Shown: positions 63,906-64,000 of the stretch, in pieces
Position numbering within the stretch: the stretch's first letter is position 1
Layout: the number at the start of each line of letters is the position of its first letter
Source: Prochlorococcus marinus str. MIT 9515
Lineage (GTDB): Bacteria > Cyanobacteriota > Cyanobacteriia > PCC-6307 > Cyanobiaceae
DNA length: 64,000 bases
NCBI RefSeq assembly: GCF_000015665.1
Contig: NC_008817.1
Span: 868,001-932,000, forward strand
Direction: 5' to 3'
Made by a program: the position numbers and the translations under genes
Notes under the pieces: generated by a model
Seen by the model: only the letters and a program-made list of their open reading frames with translations
Told to the model about the DNA's origin: nothing
Databases searched by the model: none

Positions 63906-64000
63906 TTATCTTTTCACATCATGAGCACAACCGTCACCTTTATAATTCTCACTTTCGTAAAAGTCATTTTTTGTCCCAAAATATGCAGTTAATAATACAA
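63906..64000 (-). CDS. C-terminal end of an unrecognised protein (cut by window edge)
   Basis: An open frame enters from the right edge on the minus strand and reads TAYFGTKNDFYESENYKGDG followed by CAHDVKR and TAA. The composition (aromatic and charged, one Cys) looks like real coding sequence rather than noise, but only 30 residues are visible and I cannot identify it. Confidence 0.45.
   Translation of the reverse strand, partial: VLLTAYFGTKNDFYESENYKGDGCAHDVKR

Noticed and set aside
1-64000. CRISPR arrays, insertion sequences, prophage or integrases
   Set aside because: No spaced direct repeats, transposase, integrase or phage structural genes were seen; the only clear repeats are local palindromes and the scpB duplication.

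Overview
The window is an AT-rich, densely packed cyanobacterial chromosome segment, most likely from a high-light-type Prochlorococcus. The evidence is a complete psaK, a psb28, a gun4 and a PAM68-like gene, a long series of cyanobacterial DUF families (DUF3110, DUF2499, DUF3593, DUF3082, DUF1816, DUF3288, DUF697), 10-100 bp intergenic gaps, frequent TTG starts and very low GC. The strain is not determined. I see no CRISPR array, insertion sequence, prophage or rRNA operon. Two tRNAs are present: Ser(GGA) and Pro(GGG).

Layout. 1-9.2 kb: the end of leuS, then pgi, purN, argC, ribBA, a cyclophilin, DUF3110 and an overlapping dnaK-dnaJ pair. 9.4-15.8 kb: tRNA-Ser, a ferredoxin, an inositol-monophosphatase-family enzyme, a HisZ-like protein, htpG, rpmB, an exported one-Cys PrxQ-like protein, DUF2499/DUF3593 and psaK. 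15.8-26.2 kb: dxs, ilvA, scpB, yggT, a MazG-like protein, then a plus-strand run pyk - MacB-type permease - BioY-like - lspA - membrane GTPase. 26-35 kb: a PLP decarboxylase with a trailing 59-residue membrane ORF, tadA, a class V aminotransferase, glnA with an NtcA-type promoter and a strong terminator, a methyltransferase, an RsbW-like ATPase, gun4, mnmH and psb28. 35-42 kb: a transporter, then minus-strand secF, secD, pdhB and a 31-residue ORF, followed by DUF3082, ispE and rsmA. 42-45 kb: rlmH and an SOS-type cassette umuD-umuC-putative zinc peptidase. 45-50 kb: dnaG, a DMT transporter, a secreted glycine-zipper protein, ruvA, rpsO and PAM68-like. 50-60 kb: a ten-gene minus-strand run from DUF3288 and trpD through carA, a STAS gene without a canonical start codon, mrnC, rlmB, DUF1816 and gatA to dnaE. 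60-64 kb: an ABC exporter, msrA, tRNA-Pro, a small membrane protein, uppP and the tail of an unrecognised gene.

How the genes relate. Most of the window is core metabolism and information processing: riboflavin, arginine, pyrimidine and tryptophan synthesis, MEP-pathway isoprenoids (dxs and ispE), pyruvate nodes (pyk, pdhB, ilvA), nitrogen assimilation (glnA), chlorophyll and photosystem assembly (gun4, psb28, psaK, PAM68-like) and chaperones. The accessory-looking part is the umuDC cassette. It has a LexA-like operator almost touching umuD and a third, unrecognised gene carrying an HETTH motif.

The points most worth following up are that metallopeptidase-like gene, the STAS gene that seems to need an ATC or ATA start, small membrane ORFs of 31 and 59 residues, the roughly 140-residue extension on RibBA, and the Phe at the adenylylation site of glutamine synthetase. 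All functions are inferred from recognisable motifs and family knowledge; no database search was run.
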